NCBI GenBank assembly: GCA_050252545.1
Contig: JBFWKS010000001.1
Coordinates: 1-64,000, forward strand
DNA: 64,000 bases
Direction of reading: 5' to 3'
Origin: Patulibacter sp050252545
GTDB taxonomy: Bacteria; Actinomycetota; Thermoleophilia; Solirubrobacterales; Solirubrobacteraceae
This document shows, piece after piece, positions 32,123 through 40,155 of the stretch. Each line of letters begins with the position of its first letter. Within the stretch, counting starts at the first letter, position 1. The notes below the pieces were generated by a model. The model saw nothing but the letters and a program-made list of their open reading frames with translations. It was not told the DNA's origin and did no database searches. The position numbers and the translations under genes are program-made.

Positions 32123-33387
32123 TGCGGTTCAACCGAGATCGCCTCGCGCTCGAGGTCCAGCGGGCACGTGGACCGTTCCTGCTCTACATCCTCCTCGTGG
32201 CACTGGGAATCGTCGCGATGTGGTACCTCACACGCAACCTCGTCATCCAGTGGCCCTGGCAGGACACGAAGACGGCGAGGATCGTCGTCGACGACGCCAA
32301 GGGCATCGTGCCCGGCCAGCAGGATGTCCGGATCGCGGGCGTCAAGGTCGGCCTGATCGAAGACGTCGAGACCGACGGCAAGGGTGCCGTCGTCACCCTG
32401 TCGCTGGAGGACAAGGCCGGGCCGATCTACAAGAACGCCCGGATGCGGATCCGGCCGGTCACACCGCTGCAGGACATGTACGTCGCGATCGAGAACCGCG
32501 GCACGCCCGAGGCGGGCGAGCTCGACGAGGAGACCGTGCTTCCCGCGGGGCGCACCGAGACTCCGACCGACGTCTCGCGTGTCCTCAACGTCATGGACGC
32601 CGATTCCCGTCAGCGGGTCCAGGCGCTGCTCAGCGGGCTGTCGGAGGGTCTGCCCGACGGTGGCGAGCGGCTGCGGAGCGCGTTCGCGGCGGTCGGACCG
32701 TTCGTCGAGCAGGCCACCGAGCTCACCGACGCGATGGGTCGACGCCGATCGCAGCTCGCGCGCCTGGTGCACAACGGCAGCCGACTCGCGGCCGCGATCA
32801 ACACCCGCGACCGGCAGCTCGCCCAACTCATGCAGGCCGGCAACGCGACGATGGCGGAGTTGGCGCAGCACAACGCCAACCTCGGATCGACGCTCGCTCA
32901 GCTCCCCGACACGCTCGCCGTGATGCGGAGCTCGTTCGCGCGGCTGCGCAAGTCGGAGGACCAGATCGACCCGGCTCTCCGGGCCCTCATCCCGGTCGCG
33001 GACAACCTCGAGGACGGCCTCGAGGGCCTGCGTCGGGTGAGCGGTGACGCGATGCCCGCGCTCGCGGCCGTGCGGACGCCGGTCAAGCAGCTGCGCCCGC
33101 TCGCCGGCGACCTCGAGACGACCTCCGATCGCCTCGACACCGCGCTCGGCGAGCTCGCACCGCAGGTGCCGCGGCTCGACCGGGCCACGAAGAAGGTCCT
33201 GCCCTGTCGATTCGCGACGGCCAAGTTCTTCCAGTGGACCCCGTCGGTCCTGAAGTACTACGACTCCGCCGGAGCCTACCCACGCGGTGAGATGGTCTAC
33301 GGGACCGACGTCGTGCCCGGGCCCGGCAACACGGATCCCGCGCTGTTCCGGCCGTGGACCTGCACCCAGAAGGAGGGACGGCCGTGA
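32122..33387 (+). CDS. mceE: MCE-family protein, fifth of six (MceE position)
   Basis: 421 residues. The head MRFNRDRLALEVQRARG is followed by the anchor PFLLYILLVALGIVAMWYL (about residues 18-36). The MCE domain (ARIVVDDAKGIVPGQQDVRIAGVKVGLIEDVE...RIRPVTPLQDMYVAIENRG) and a helical region with repeated Leu/Ala come next. In mycobacteria the fifth subunit is a lipoprotein (LprK-like), but no lipobox cysteine follows the hydrophobic segment here. A cysteine pair lies near the end (VLPCRFATAKFFQWTPS and PWTCTQKEG). It overlaps mceF by four bases. Confidence 0.92.
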   Translation: MRFNRDRLALEVQRARGPFLLYILLVALGIVAMWYLTRNLVIQWPWQDTKTARIVVDDAKGIVPGQQDVRIAGVKVGLIEDVETDGKGAVVTLSLEDKAGPIYKNARMRIRPVTPLQDMYVAIENRGTPEAGELDEETVLPAGRTETPTDVSRVLNVMDADSRQRVQALLSGLSEGLPDGGERLRSAFAAVGPFVEQATELTDAMGRRRSQLARLVHNGSRLAAAINTRDRQLAQLMQAGNATMAELAQHNANLGSTLAQLPDTLAVMRSSFARLRKSEDQIDPALRALIPVADNLEDGLEGLRRVSGDAMPALAAVRTPVKQLRPLAGDLETTSDRLDTALGELAPQVPRLDRATKKVLPCRFATAKFFQWTPSVLKYYDSAGAYPRGEMVYGTDVVPGPGNTDPALFRPWTCTQKEGRP

Positions 33388-34727
33388 AGATCGAATACCG
33401 CGGAGCGAAGGTCATGGCGATCATCGCCTTCCTCGCGCTGTGCCTCGGCATCTTCGTCTGGCTCTTCGGACTGGCCGGAGGCCGGATGCTCGAAGGGTCG
33501 TCCTACACGGCGGTCGTCCGCATGCCGGACGCGTTCCAGCTCGTGTCGAACGCCGACGTCCGCAGCGCGGGCGTCAAGGTCGGCAAGGTCCGTGAGGTCA
33601 CCAACGACGGGGACCAGGCCCGGGTGACGATCAGCCTCGACGACGACCACGCGCCGCTGAACAAGGACGCGACGATCAAGCTGCGGACCAAGACGCTCGT
33701 CGGCGAGAACTACCTCGAGCTCATTCCGGGCAGCCCGAGGGCGGGCACCGTGCCGTCGGGCGGGACGCTGCCGCTGGAGCGGGCCGGGGAGTCGGTCCAG
33801 CTCGACCAGATCCTGTCCTCGATCGACCGGGAGACCCGGCGCGAGGTCCAGCGCAACCTCAAGCAGGTCGGCCCGGGCCTGGAGGGCCGCGGTAACGACA
33901 CCAACGAGCTGTTCAAGGCCATGCCCCCGACGGTGGACAACTCCTCCGCCGTCGCCCGCGTCCTCGACGGCCAGCGCGAGCAGCTCGGCCGTGTGGTCGA
34001 CCAGGGCGGGCAGCTCCTCAAGGCCTTCGCGAACCGGTCCGACGACGTCCGGGCGCTCGCCGGTGGCCTGCGCCGCACGACCGCGGCGGTCGCCGATCGC
34101 GACGCCGCCCTCCGCGAGGGTTTCCGCGAGCTCCCGGCGACCCTCGAGCAGATCCAGAGCACGGCCGGACGCCTGGGATCGGTGGCGCGCGAGAGCACGC
34201 CGGTCGTCGCGTCCCTGCGCACCGGGGTGCGGTCGCTGCCGCCCGTCACCTCCCGCCTCGCCGCGGCGGCGTCGGACGGACGCCGGATCTTCCGGATCCT
34301 GCCGTCGGTCTCGCGCCGCGCCGACCCGCTGCTCGAGAGCCTGCGCGAGTTCTCCAAGGACGCCAACCCGGTGATCCCCCAGTTCGCCGGGTTCCTCCGG
34401 CAGGTCAATCCCGCGCTGCGCTACATCGGTCCGCGCGCTGAGGACATGGTCACGGCCATCGCCAACCTGGGTTCGGCCACCGATAGCCGCGACGACGCGG
34501 GCCACCTCGCCCGCGTCCACGTGGTCGTCAGCGAGAAGACGGTCACGGGGCTCGGCGTCACCGATCTCGTCGAGCGGTTCCTCGACCTCACCGGCGCCTC
34601 GTCGGTCTTCCGCAGCCGGCTCAACTCCTACCCCGTGCCGGGCACGCGCGACGCGCCGCAGCCGTTCAAGCCCGGCGACTACGCGCCGCTGAAGGCGGAC
34701 CCCCCGATCGCCGGTGCCGATGGGTGA
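33384..34727 (+). CDS. mceF: MCE-family protein, sixth of six (MceF)
   Basis: 447 residues from the GTG at 33384, which overlaps the mceE stop (GTGA) and has AAGGAGGG just upstream. An in-frame GTG at 33354 would add ten residues inside mceE and is less likely. The anchor is VMAIIAFLALCLGIFVWLFGL (about residues 10-30). The MCE domain (YTAVVRMPDAFQLVSNADVRSAGVKVGKVREV...LVGENYLELIPGSPRAG) and the helical region end in an Asp/Pro-rich tail. No cysteine pair is present outside the anchor. It ends the operon. Confidence 0.92.
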   Translation: MKIEYRGAKVMAIIAFLALCLGIFVWLFGLAGGRMLEGSSYTAVVRMPDAFQLVSNADVRSAGVKVGKVREVTNDGDQARVTISLDDDHAPLNKDATIKLRTKTLVGENYLELIPGSPRAGTVPSGGTLPLERAGESVQLDQILSSIDRETRREVQRNLKQVGPGLEGRGNDTNELFKAMPPTVDNSSAVARVLDGQREQLGRVVDQGGQLLKAFANRSDDVRALAGGLRRTTAAVADRDAALREGFRELPATLEQIQSTAGRLGSVARESTPVVASLRTGVRSLPPVTSRLAAAASDGRRIFRILPSVSRRADPLLESLREFSKDANPVIPQFAGFLRQVNPALRYIGPRAEDMVTAIANLGSATDSRDDAGHLARVHVVVSEKTVTGLGVTDLVERFLDLTGASSVFRSRLNSYPVPGTRDAPQPFKPGDYAPLKADPPIAGADG

Positions 34728-34751
34728 CCCGGGCGTGAGAGGGTGGGGTCC

Positions 34752-35564
34752 GTGGCCACGTCGCTGACCTACTCGCGCATCGTCGTCCCCCGCTCGATCG
34801 GGGTGCCCGACGGGGCCTACGGCCTCGATCGGGACGGCGACGTACCGGCTCGCGATCGCGCCACCGGCCTGCCGCGGCGCTCCGACGGGGAGGACGTCCT
34901 CGTCGTCCGCAGCGACCGGATCGACGACGGGCGGGCCGTGTCGACCCGGGTGTCGATCGTCCACGGCGAGCGGTTCTCGGCCGCCGACGCCAAGGCGCGC
35001 CTGGAGCGCTGGCGTGACGACGTCGACGCCCGCCAGGTCGAGCGCGACGCGGTGATCGTCGCGGTCAACCGGGCGATACGCGCCTACCGCCTGGGCAGCG
35101 GCGACGCGTACGCGCTCGAGGTGACGGTCGAGGACGTCAACGAGTCCACGCTCGGCATCGTCTCGCCCGAGGGCGCGTTCCGCGGCGAGACCGGGGACGC
35201 GCTGTCGCCCGACCGACCCCGCTCGCGTCGGCCGTCCCGGCTCGAGGTCAACCAGGCCGGCGAGGCGGTGGGCCTGGGCCTGGGGTTCGGCGACCGGTTC
35301 CTCGAGGGCGAGGAGCTGCTGGTGATCGCCGGACGCGAGTCGTCGCTGGGTCGCGACCGGTCGGCCCACGCCGCCCTACGGGCCGGAGCCGGACTGATCG
35401 TCGACGAGCTGGCCGCGGACCCGACGGCGACCGACGCCCGCTCGGTCGCGGTCGCGGTCGTGTCCGATGGCGAGCCCGACGACGTGCTCGACGACGCGCG
35501 ACGGTTGCAGGACGCGCTCGACGGCTGGCGCCGCGACGCGCGGGCCGCCGCGCACGGCACCTGA
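34752..35564 (+). CDS. Hypothetical protein downstream of mceF
   Basis: 270 residues from the GTG at 34752, with GAGAGGG eight bases before it. A GTG at 34743 is an alternative. The protein is acidic, Arg/Asp-rich and soluble. Segments such as DRIDDGRAVSTRVSIVHGERFSAADAKARLERW and AVNRAIRAYRLGSGDAYALEVTVEDVNES look folded. No motif, signal peptide or membrane helix was recognised. It lies 24 bp after mceF on the same strand, so it is likely to be co-transcribed, but whether it works with the transporter is unknown. Confidence 0.65.
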   Translation: MATSLTYSRIVVPRSIGVPDGAYGLDRDGDVPARDRATGLPRRSDGEDVLVVRSDRIDDGRAVSTRVSIVHGERFSAADAKARLERWRDDVDARQVERDAVIVAVNRAIRAYRLGSGDAYALEVTVEDVNESTLGIVSPEGAFRGETGDALSPDRPRSRRPSRLEVNQAGEAVGLGLGFGDRFLEGEELLVIAGRESSLGRDRSAHAALRAGAGLIVDELAADPTATDARSVAVAVVSDGEPDDVLDDARRLQDALDGWRRDARAAAHGT

Positions 35565-35600
35565 CGGGTGGGGAGCCGGTTGATCACCCCCCGCCGTGGC

Positions 35601-35771
35601 TCACATCGGTTCGAACTCCGACTTGCGGGCACCGCAGACCGGGCACATCCACGACGCCGGGATGTCACTGAACGCCGTTCCCGGGGGGATGCCGCCGTCG
35701 GGATCGCCCTCGGCCGGATCGTAGATATAGCCGCAGGACTCGCAGATCCACTGGGCGTCGGGGTCGGACAT
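35601..35771 (-). CDS. Rubredoxin
   Basis: 56 residues from the ATG at 35771, with AGGAG a few bases upstream. Two CxxC(G) iron-binding loops are spaced as in rubredoxin: WICESCGYIYDPAEGD and WMCPVCGARKSEFEP, with GGIPPGTAFSDIPASW between them. It is a small cytoplasmic one-electron carrier. In actinobacteria rubredoxins often serve alkane hydroxylases or other oxygenases, but none is adjacent. It is convergent with the unknown gene at 34752. Confidence 0.95.
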   Translation of the reverse strand: MSDPDAQWICESCGYIYDPAEGDPDGGIPPGTAFSDIPASWMCPVCGARKSEFEPM

Positions 35772-35889
35772 GGCACTCCTCGTCGGTCGGTCTGTCTGGG
35801 GGCCAGCAGCGCGGGCGCTCCGCCGCCCCAGCGTATGCGTTCCGGCGACGCCGCGGGACGCGCCTTCCACCGAGAACTGACCGGGCGCT

Positions 35890-35904
35890 TGGTCGTTTCG
35901 ACCA
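35890..35904. promoter_or_regulatory. Inverted repeat TGGTCG-TTT-CGACCA before the PucR-type gene
   Basis: A perfect 15-bp dyad ending 22 bases before the GTG at 35927. It could be an autoregulatory operator or, because it is so close, an RNA hairpin near the ribosome site. Confidence 0.45.
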
Positions 35905-35926
35905 CGTTCGACAGGCCGGCTCGACG

Positions 35927-37201
35927 GTGAAGCCGCGGCCCGGCAGAGCGAGCGCCGTACCCGTCTGCTCCCCGAAGGCCGAGCAGCTGATCGCGGTCGC
36001 CGCCGGACGGCTGGAGCGGACGTCGGACGCCGTCGCCGTCCGTCTGATCGAAGAGGTCGAGATCCGCATGCCCGAGCTCAAGGGCGACGAGGAGTTCCAC
36101 GACGCGCTGCTCGGGGTCGCGCGCGGGAGCGTCGAGCTGATCTCGACGATGATGCGCACGTGGACCGACCCGAGCGTCGTGCCGCCCCCACACGAGGCGC
36201 TCGAGTGGGCGCGCAGCCTCGTCGGTCGCGGCGTGTCGATCAACGACCTCCTGCGCGTGTACCGGCTCGGGCAGGCGACCTACCAGGACCTGTTCTACGC
36301 CGAGGTCGGCCAGCAGGGCGCCGATCCTGTGACCGCGATGGAGGCGATGCGCGCCTGCTCCGCGTTCGCGTTCGCGTGGATCGACGCGATCTCCACGCCA
36401 CTGATAGCCGCCTACGAGGAGGAGCGCGACCGGCGTCAGCAGGGTGCGGAGGCGGTGCGCGTCGAGACGATCGAGGCGATCCTCGCGGGCGAGGCGGTCG
36501 ACCCGCAGATCGCCGGTGCCCGGCTCCGGTACGACCTGGGCCGTCGGCACGTGTGCTTCGTCGTGTGGGCCGACGACGACGGTGGTCCAGCCACGCCGCT
36601 CGACCTGGACCAGGCGGTCAGCGAGGTCATCGCCGTGATCGGGGGCGGCGGTCGGCCGCTGCTGCTGCGGTCCTCGCCACGGGTCACGATCGGGTGGACG
36701 GCCCGGTCGACGGCCGACGACGGAACCGAGGACGCGCTGGCGCCGCGGCTGCGCCGGTCCGGCTGCCGGGTCGCGGTCGGGGCGGTCGGGGAGGGCGTCG
36801 CCGGGTTCCGCACGTCGCACGATCAGGCGATGCGGGCTCGCCGCGTGGCCCGAATCCTCCGCGGCGGCGCCCAGGCGACGTTCTTCGACGCGGTGGCGGT
36901 CGAGGACCTGCTGACGCGTGACGTCGACGCCGCGCGTGCGTTGGCGGTACGGACGCTCGGCCCGCTCGCGGCCGACGACGACGCCACGCGACGCCTGCGG
37001 ACCACGCTGCGCGTGTACCTGGAGGAGGGCCAGAGCCTGGCGCGAGCGTCGCGTCGACTCGGTATCCATCAGAACACGATCGCCTACCGCGTACGGCGGG
37101 CGATCGAGCTCACCGGGCAGTCCGACGCGGGCTCCAAGGCCCTGCAGGCAGCCGTGCTGCTCGCGCCGCTGCTGGGCGGCAAGGACGCCGACGGGGGCTG
37201 A
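35927..37201 (+). CDS. PucR/CdaR-type helix-turn-helix regulator
   Basis: 424 residues. The N-terminal ~160 residues are a helical sensor region (ERTSDAVAVRLIEEVEIRMPEL, WARSLVGRGVSINDLLRVYRLGQATYQDLF) like that of many actinobacterial PucR-family proteins. The middle contains a degenerate GGDEF-like CdaR domain. The C-terminus carries the PucR helix-turn-helix: RLRTTLRVYLEEGQSLARASRRLGIHQNTIAYRVRRAIELTG (about residues 362-403). The ligand is unknown. It lies between the Mce operon and a GAF-LuxR regulator, so control of the Mce or lipid genes is plausible. Confidence 0.85.
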   Translation: MKPRPGRASAVPVCSPKAEQLIAVAAGRLERTSDAVAVRLIEEVEIRMPELKGDEEFHDALLGVARGSVELISTMMRTWTDPSVVPPPHEALEWARSLVGRGVSINDLLRVYRLGQATYQDLFYAEVGQQGADPVTAMEAMRACSAFAFAWIDAISTPLIAAYEEERDRRQQGAEAVRVETIEAILAGEAVDPQIAGARLRYDLGRRHVCFVVWADDDGGPATPLDLDQAVSEVIAVIGGGGRPLLLRSSPRVTIGWTARSTADDGTEDALAPRLRRSGCRVAVGAVGEGVAGFRTSHDQAMRARRVARILRGGAQATFFDAVAVEDLLTRDVDAARALAVRTLGPLAADDDATRRLRTTLRVYLEEGQSLARASRRLGIHQNTIAYRVRRAIELTGQSDAGSKALQAAVLLAPLLGGKDADGG

Positions 37202-37526
37202 TCGGCGCCCTCCGTTGCGACCGGACCGCCCCGCGACCCGATACCGGGCACGCGCCCCATCCGTGTCGTGAACGTCGCGGATTCCCCGTCAGGAGGGTGG
37301 ATGGGCGCCCCTGCATGCGCGATGCTTGTGACGGGGTCACAGCACGACCGGACGATCCTGTGGCGAAAGGTTGGGCGGGGAGCCGCGATGCGAGCGACCA
37401 TCCAGCCAGGGGAGGGACCCGACGGTGCTGGTGATTTCACCGATGTGTCGTGGGCACGGTTCGGTGTTCGCCCCAGTCCGCGATTCGGCGGGCAGGAGAG
37501 GATCAGGCAGTCCACCGGGGAGAGAG
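37202..37526. other. 325-bp intergenic region before the GAF-LuxR gene
   Basis: No convincing gene. It contains a perfect dyad TGTGAC-GGG-GTCACA at 37327-37341, which resembles a CRP/FNR-family site but has five rather than six central bases between TGTGA and TCACA. AGAGAG just before 37527 is the ribosome site of the next gene. Composition is slightly less GC-rich than the flanks. Confidence 0.4.
37327..37341. promoter_or_regulatory. CRP-like dyad TGTGAC-GGG-GTCACA
   Basis: A perfect 15-bp palindrome about 185 bp before the LuxR-type gene. The half-sites match the CRP consensus but the spacing is one base short, so binding by a Crp-family protein is uncertain. Confidence 0.35.
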
Positions 37527-38810
37527 ATGACGATGATCAAGGGACAGGGTGAAGTGCGGGGAGGCACGGTCACCGAGGACGGGTCCACCTGGGCGTTCAA
37601 CGCACCACGGATCACGGAGAAGCGGTTGCGCGAGGACGTGGAGAGCGTCCTGCAGTGGGCGGTCGAGCTCGGGTACGCCGGGACGGATGTCGACGGCGCC
37701 CCGCCCCGGATCGAGGACCTGGAGGCCGGTCGCGACGCGATCGGCGCCGCGCTGCACGACGCGCTCGAGGCGGTCCGCACCGGCGGCGTCGTCGAGGGCC
37801 ACGCCCGTCGCGGCACGGTCGATCTGGTCCTCGCCTGCCGCGACGTCGAGGCCCGGCTGCGCGACGCCGAGCGGGCGGCGGAGTCGATCGCGCTGGGCTC
37901 GGTCCGGGACGCGCTCGGGACGCTGCGCGACCTGACCACCGTCGAGCAGCTGCTCGAGCGGGCGCCGGCCGCCGCGGTCCGACTGGGGTTCGATCGTGCG
38001 CTCGTGTCGGCGATCGAGCGGTCGGTGCTGGCGCCGCGCTCGTGCGAGATGGGCGGGGACGTGGAGCGCGCCGCGGCGATGATCCGCGTCGGACGCGAGA
38101 ATCCGCGCCGGCTCGACCCGACGCTGCCCGAGACCGAGATCGTGCGGCGGCGCCGGGCGATCACGGTCCGCAACGCCGTCCACGACCCGCGGGTCCACCG
38201 GCCGTTGGTCGACGTGGCGGAGACGCGCGACTACACGGCGGCGCCGATCATGGGTGGTGGCCGCGTGATCGGGCTGCTGCACGCCGATCACTTCGTCAAG
38301 CAGCGCCGGGTCAGCCGGTTCGACCGCGACCTGCTGTGGATGTTCGCCGACGCGTTCGGGCAGACCTTCGAGCGGATCGCGCTCGACGCGCGGGTCGAGG
38401 GGATCCGGCGGGCGGTCGGTCACGCGTCGGCGATGACGACCGCGGCGATCGGCCACACCGCCGACGTCGAGCTGACGCTCGGCGACGCGTGCGAGACGTC
38501 GGAGGCGCCGCCGCTCGCGCGGATGGCCCCGGCTCCCGCCCCGTCGGGCGCGTCGATCCTGCCGCCCGAGGACCGGGTCGACTCGGTCCTCACCCCGCGC
38601 GAGGTCCAGGTGCTGCGGCTGATGGCGGAGGGTGAGACGAACATCGGCATCGCCGAGCGGCTGATCGTCGCCCCGGGCACCGCCAAGACGCACGTCAAGC
38701 ACATCCTGCGCAAGCTCTGCGCGTCCAACCGCGCCGAGGCCGTGTCGCGGTACCTGCAGCTCGAGCACGAGCGCTCGGCCGGGCGCCCGCGCGAGGCCGG
38801 CGGCTGGTGA
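37527..38810 (+). CDS. GAF-domain LuxR-type regulator (first of two paralogues)
   Basis: 427 residues from the ATG at 37527 preceded by GGGGAGAGAG. After a helical N-terminus there is a GAF-like sensor (LRDLTTVEQLLERAPAAAVRLGFDRALVSAIERSVLAPRSC, DYTAAPIMGGGRVIGLLHADHF, about residues 130-280). The C-terminal LuxR helix-turn-helix is LTPREVQVLRLMAEGETNIGIAERLIVAPGTAKTHVKHILRKLCASNRAEAVSRYL (about residues 352-407). No phosphoacceptor receiver domain is present, so the signal is probably a small molecule. It shares architecture and long identical stretches with the protein at 48060. Both lie beside lipid-metabolism genes. Confidence 0.88.
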   Translation: MTMIKGQGEVRGGTVTEDGSTWAFNAPRITEKRLREDVESVLQWAVELGYAGTDVDGAPPRIEDLEAGRDAIGAALHDALEAVRTGGVVEGHARRGTVDLVLACRDVEARLRDAERAAESIALGSVRDALGTLRDLTTVEQLLERAPAAAVRLGFDRALVSAIERSVLAPRSCEMGGDVERAAAMIRVGRENPRRLDPTLPETEIVRRRRAITVRNAVHDPRVHRPLVDVAETRDYTAAPIMGGGRVIGLLHADHFVKQRRVSRFDRDLLWMFADAFGQTFERIALDARVEGIRRAVGHASAMTTAAIGHTADVELTLGDACETSEAPPLARMAPAPAPSGASILPPEDRVDSVLTPREVQVLRLMAEGETNIGIAERLIVAPGTAKTHVKHILRKLCASNRAEAVSRYLQLEHERSAGRPREAGGW

Positions 38811-39136
38811 CCGCGACAGTCGTCGCCGCGGGACGCCCGGATCGACGTCACGCCGCGCGACGGCTCGCCGTTCTCGCTGTCGTACGAGCCGCTGATGCAC
38901 CTGGAGATGCAGGGGCTGGGGTACTTCCACCCCGAGTGGGCGCACGGCACGCCGCACGGCGAGCTGCGCGTCGGTCGTGAGGACCTGGTGCTGGCCGACG
39001 CCCGGCCGGACGAGCCGCAGCGGCTGCACCGGCAGCTGCTCTGCCGGGTGACCGCCCGCCACGAGGACGGGGCGAGGAGACCGGGATCGGGATCATGGAG
39101 CACCTCGTCCACGGGCCGTACGCCCCGCTGAGCTGA
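38811..39136 (+). pseudogene. 3' remnant of a DUF7064-like gene, frameshifted
   Basis: Directly after the LuxR stop, frame 0 reads RIDVTPRDGSPFSL, YEPLMHLEMQGLGYFHPEWAHG, PHGELRVGREDL and LHRQLLCRVTA without any start codon at the proper place. Near 39063-39074 the homology moves into another frame as GEETGIGIMEHLVHGPYAPL and stops at the TGA at 39134-39136. The pattern GxGYxHPEWxHGxxHGEL...ExLVxGPxAP matches the C-terminal part of the DUF7064 family, which I recall only from memory. The front of the gene is missing and one frameshift is present, so it is a decayed remnant, probably truncated by the event that placed the LuxR gene here. Confidence 0.65.
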
Positions 39137-39144
39137 CGTAGGAC

Positions 39145-39191
39145 GGCCCCGCCCGCCTCCGCCGCTGCGCCGCGGGGTGGCGGGGCGGGCC
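39145..39191. terminator. GC-rich hairpin, probable bidirectional terminator
   Basis: GGCCCCGCCCGCC at 39145-39157 pairs with GGCGGGGCGGGCC at 39179-39191 with one or two bulges. It lies between the rightward gene remnant and the leftward lipase. There is no T-run. Confidence 0.45.
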
Positions 39192-39220
39192 GGCGCCCGG
39201 GTGGGACGGTCTCCGCGTCG

Positions 39221-40036
39221 CTACGCGGTCACCTCGTCGACGAAGCACGCCAGCTCGTCGAGCACCTCGTCGCGGTTGGTCTCGTTGAAGACCTCGTGGC
39301 GGGCGCCCGGGTAGCGGTGGGCGCGCAGGTCGTCCGCCGCCAGCCGCCGGACCACCGGCTCGACGAGGTCGGCCGGGGACAGCGCGTCCTCGTCACCGTG
39401 GAGCCACAGCAGGGGGGACGTCGACAGCGGCGGGCCGTCCGCCACCGCCTGCACGGCCTTGAACACCGCGCGGAGCGTCGGGCGCTTGAACGGCCCGTGG
39501 TAGACGAGCGGATCGGCGACGTACGCCTCGCCGACGGCGGGATCGCGCGACAGGACCGCCGGGTCGATCGGCACCTCGGGCAGCGGGTCCATCTCGACGA
39601 GCGGCTCGATCTGCGGGTTGCCGGCGATGAACGGCCCCGCCAGCACCACGCCGCGCGGGGCGTCGGCCCCGAGCTGCAGGTGACGGGTGACGATGAGCCC
39701 GCCGAGCGAGTGACCGACGAGCACGACCGGCAGACCGCGGTGTCGCGCGGTGACGACGTCGCGCACCGCACCGAGGTCGCGGGCGAGGTCGTCGAAGCTC
39801 TCGACGAGCGCCGGCTCGCCGGCCGAACGGCCGTGGGCGTGGTGGTCGGGGGCGTAGACCGCGGCGCCGTCGGCGACGAGCCGCCGGGCGACGTGGTCGT
39901 AGCGACCGCCGTGCTCACCGTAGCCGTGGGCGATCAGGACCACGCGCCGCGGGACCTTCGGCACCCACGAGCGGACGACGAGCTCGCCGTGGCGACCGGC
40001 GACGGTCAGGTCGTCGGTGGTGATCGGGTCGGACAT
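39221..40036 (-). CDS. Alpha/beta hydrolase, monoacylglycerol lipase-like
   Basis: 271 residues from the ATG at 40036. The catalytic triad is readable: nucleophile Ser110 in VLVGHSLGG, acid in LLWLHGDEDALSP, and histidine in YPGARHEVFNE. The lid-region and LIAHGYGEHGGRYDHVARRL (about residues 34-53) plus APDHHAHGRSAGEP match the monoglyceride lipase / lysophospholipase branch. It lies 119 bp after the WS/DGAT gene on the same strand. In this glycerolipid operon it would release or recycle acyl chains. Alternatives are an esterase with other substrates. Confidence 0.9.
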   Translation of the reverse strand: MSDPITTDDLTVAGRHGELVVRSWVPKVPRRVVLIAHGYGEHGGRYDHVARRLVADGAAVYAPDHHAHGRSAGEPALVESFDDLARDLGAVRDVVTARHRGLPVVLVGHSLGGLIVTRHLQLGADAPRGVVLAGPFIAGNPQIEPLVEMDPLPEVPIDPAVLSRDPAVGEAYVADPLVYHGPFKRPTLRAVFKAVQAVADGPPLSTSPLLWLHGDEDALSPADLVEPVVRRLAADDLRAHRYPGARHEVFNETNRDEVLDELACFVDEVTA

Positions 40037-40155
40037 GTGGGGTGCTCCTCGGGTCGGGCCGCGGGCGTCCACGTCGCTGACGCGCGCCGGGCCGGGCTGG
40101 TGGTCGGTCGGAACGATCGGTTGGGGCGGGAGCCGGATCGCCGGCGCCCGGCGGG

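Noticed and set aside
35600..35622. GGTTCGAACTCCG, resembling a tRNA T-loop
   Set aside because: It is the end of the rubredoxin gene read on the other strand (SEFEPM plus stop). No acceptor, D or anticodon arm can be built around it.
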